From contig NZ_AOHO01000048.1 in NCBI RefSeq assembly GCF_000342005.1, forward strand, positions 186,001 through 250,000: a DNA stretch of 64,000 bases. Direction: 5' to 3'. The first letter of the stretch is position 1. Each line of letters starts with the position of its first letter. Positions 63,123 through 64,000 of the stretch are shown one piece after another. The position numbers and the translations under genes are program-made. The stretch is from Amycolatopsis decaplanina DSM 44594 (GTDB lineage Bacteria; Actinomycetota; Actinomycetes; Mycobacteriales; Pseudonocardiaceae). The notes under the pieces are model-generated. The model did no database searches. It saw only the letters and a program-made list of their open reading frames with translations, and had not been told where the DNA came from.

Positions 63123-63820
63123 ACCATGGTCCGACGTGGCGGGACCCGGTACCCGAGAGCGAACCGGGCGCCTTCTGGGCGACTTTGTCGCTCGACGACC
63201 GGCGAGCGATGAGCGCCGCAGGGACACCCAGATCGGTTCCGCGCGCGGCCGAGATCTGTCGGCAAGGCCGACCGTCGTCCACCGTCCATCTCTTGTGCAC
63301 CGGCTCGGCGGAGGTGTTCCGCCAGGACGCGGACGGTATTCGCACCATCCTGGCCAGGCGAAGGCCCGGGCAGCTGATCGGTGAGATGTCGGCCGTCGAC
63401 GGATCGCCGGCCTCGGCGACGGTGCGGACGTTGTCCGCCTCGGTGTTCCTAGTGCTTCCGGCCGCCCGATTCGTGGAACTGTGTCACGCGCGGCCCGGAA
63501 TCACCTGGACCGTCCTCCGAACCGCCGTCGCCCGGTTGAGGGACAGTGACGACCAACGGCAGCAGTACCGGCTCGATGTCCGCAAGCGCACCATTCTCTG
63601 CCTGCTCTCGATCGCCGAGGACGCTCGTTCCGAGGACACTCACTCCCGCGTGCCGGTCACGCTCACACAGCAGCAACTCGCCGACATGGTGCCCGCGTCC
63701 CTGCCCTCGGTGACTCGGATCCTGGAGGATCTCCGTGACGTCGGCGCGCTTCACACCGGCAGGGGCCGGATGGTCATCGAAACCGACCGGCTGCGTTCGC
63801 TCGTCCGGCCTGGTTCATGA
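63107..63820 (+). CDS. Crp/Fnr-family transcriptional regulator
   Basis: A 237-residue protein with a cyclic-nucleotide-binding-like domain (GSAEVFRQDADGIRTILARRRPGQLIGEMSAVDGSPASATVRTLSA pattern, about 63-110), a long dimer helix, and a C-terminal helix-turn-helix LTQQQLADMVPASLPSVTRILEDL. The usual GEMA is GEMS here and the cAMP-binding Arg is present as ASATVR. ATG 63107 lies inside the previous gene; GTG 63119, which overlaps its stop by GTGA, is an equally good start. Confidence 0.85.
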   Translation: MDDAVNHGPTWRDPVPESEPGAFWATLSLDDRRAMSAAGTPRSVPRAAEICRQGRPSSTVHLLCTGSAEVFRQDADGIRTILARRRPGQLIGEMSAVDGSPASATVRTLSASVFLVLPAARFVELCHARPGITWTVLRTAVARLRDSDDQRQQYRLDVRKRTILCLLSIAEDARSEDTHSRVPVTLTQQQLADMVPASLPSVTRILEDLRDVGALHTGRGRMVIETDRLRSLVRPGS

Positions 63821-63957
63821 ATTCTCCGTTCCGCATCATCTGATGTGGAACGCGGCCGCTCGCTGTCATAAATTCTTCTCATTGAGTTGATCCAATGATT
63901 CGACGAGGCCTGCGGCTCGAATAATACGGATCTCCGACTCTTCCGTGAGGTGAATCG

Positions 63958-64000
63958 GTGAAGGTCATGTGCGGTGCGAATGTGGTGCTCAAGTTGTGTG
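63958..64000 (+). CDS. Possible 5' end of a gene cut by the window edge
   Basis: GTG 63958 follows GTGAGG at a suitable distance and opens a frame (MKVMCGANVVLKLC) that runs to the end of the window. Too short to identify. The upstream 140 bp is A/T-richer and could hold a promoter. Confidence 0.3.
   Translation, partial: MKVMCGANVVLKLC

Overview
The window looks like chromosomal DNA of a high-GC, arabinogalactan-walled actinobacterium, most probably a member of the Pseudonocardiales close to Amycolatopsis. This is an inference from gene content: galactan and arabinan precursor genes (glf, glfT1, glfT2, dprE1, dprE2, the UbiA-type decaprenyl-phosphate phosphoribosyltransferase, wzm/wzt), a proteasome activator of the Bpa type, DUF3558 lipoproteins, EspG/WXG-like accessory genes of type VII secretion, frequent GTG starts and ATGA/GTGA stop-start overlaps. 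Several blocks keep the order known from Mycobacterium tuberculosis Rv3777-Rv3783, Rv3789-Rv3791 and Rv3805c-Rv3809c, but aftA and the emb genes are not in the window.

Layout. 1-2.0 kb: CopC-like protein, then an ECF sigma factor with a membrane partner. 2.0-11.0 kb: a divergent accessory cluster. A GnnA/GnnB- or WbpB/WbpE-like oxidoreductase and aminotransferase pair faces an LpxA-like acyltransferase, followed by an acyl carrier protein, a ketoacyl reductase-like SDR, an adenylate-forming ligase, LuxE-like and LuxC-like proteins and a flippase-like membrane protein. 11.0-17.6 kb and 20.3-22.3 kb: large multi-pass envelope proteins, including two DUF6541-like paralogues, an AftB-like GT-C enzyme and a WsfD-like protein. 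17.6-20.2 kb: acyltransferase PlsC, a HAD phosphatase and an F420-type oxidoreductase. 22.3-27.1 kb: glf, a PAP2 phosphatase, the DPPR synthase and a GT-C transferase. 27.2-30.4 kb and 35.5-39.2 kb: genes resembling type VII secretion accessory proteins and substrates. 30.5-35.2 kb: dprE2-dprE1 and, divergently, gtrA-glfT2. 39.3-42.0 kb: wzm-wzt-glfT1. 42.1-48.8 kb: all six pseudaminic acid enzymes (PseB, C, H, G, I, F) with a GT29/sialyltransferase-like protein. 48.8-54.5 kb: epoxide hydrolase, Bpa, a cysteine-desulfurase-like protein, a quinone oxidoreductase and a secreted M28 peptidase. 54.6-64 kb: metalloproteases, regulators, a sigma factor/YCII pair, tRNA-Ser and small conserved proteins.

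How the parts fit together. The core genes make, export and extend lipid-linked galactan and supply decaprenyl-phospho-arabinose. Two accessory sugar systems sit among them: the 3-amino-sugar/acyl cluster at 2-11 kb, and the pseudaminic acid island at 42-49 kb, which splits a gene pair (Bpa and wzt/wzm) that is adjacent in mycobacteria. The strongest novel candidate is the first: an LpxA-type acyltransferase next to a sugar 3-oxidase/3-aminotransferase pair and its own ACP in an organism that should have no lipopolysaccharide. A second notable layer is a family of long near-perfect palindromes, most of them between convergent genes; three share one core sequence.
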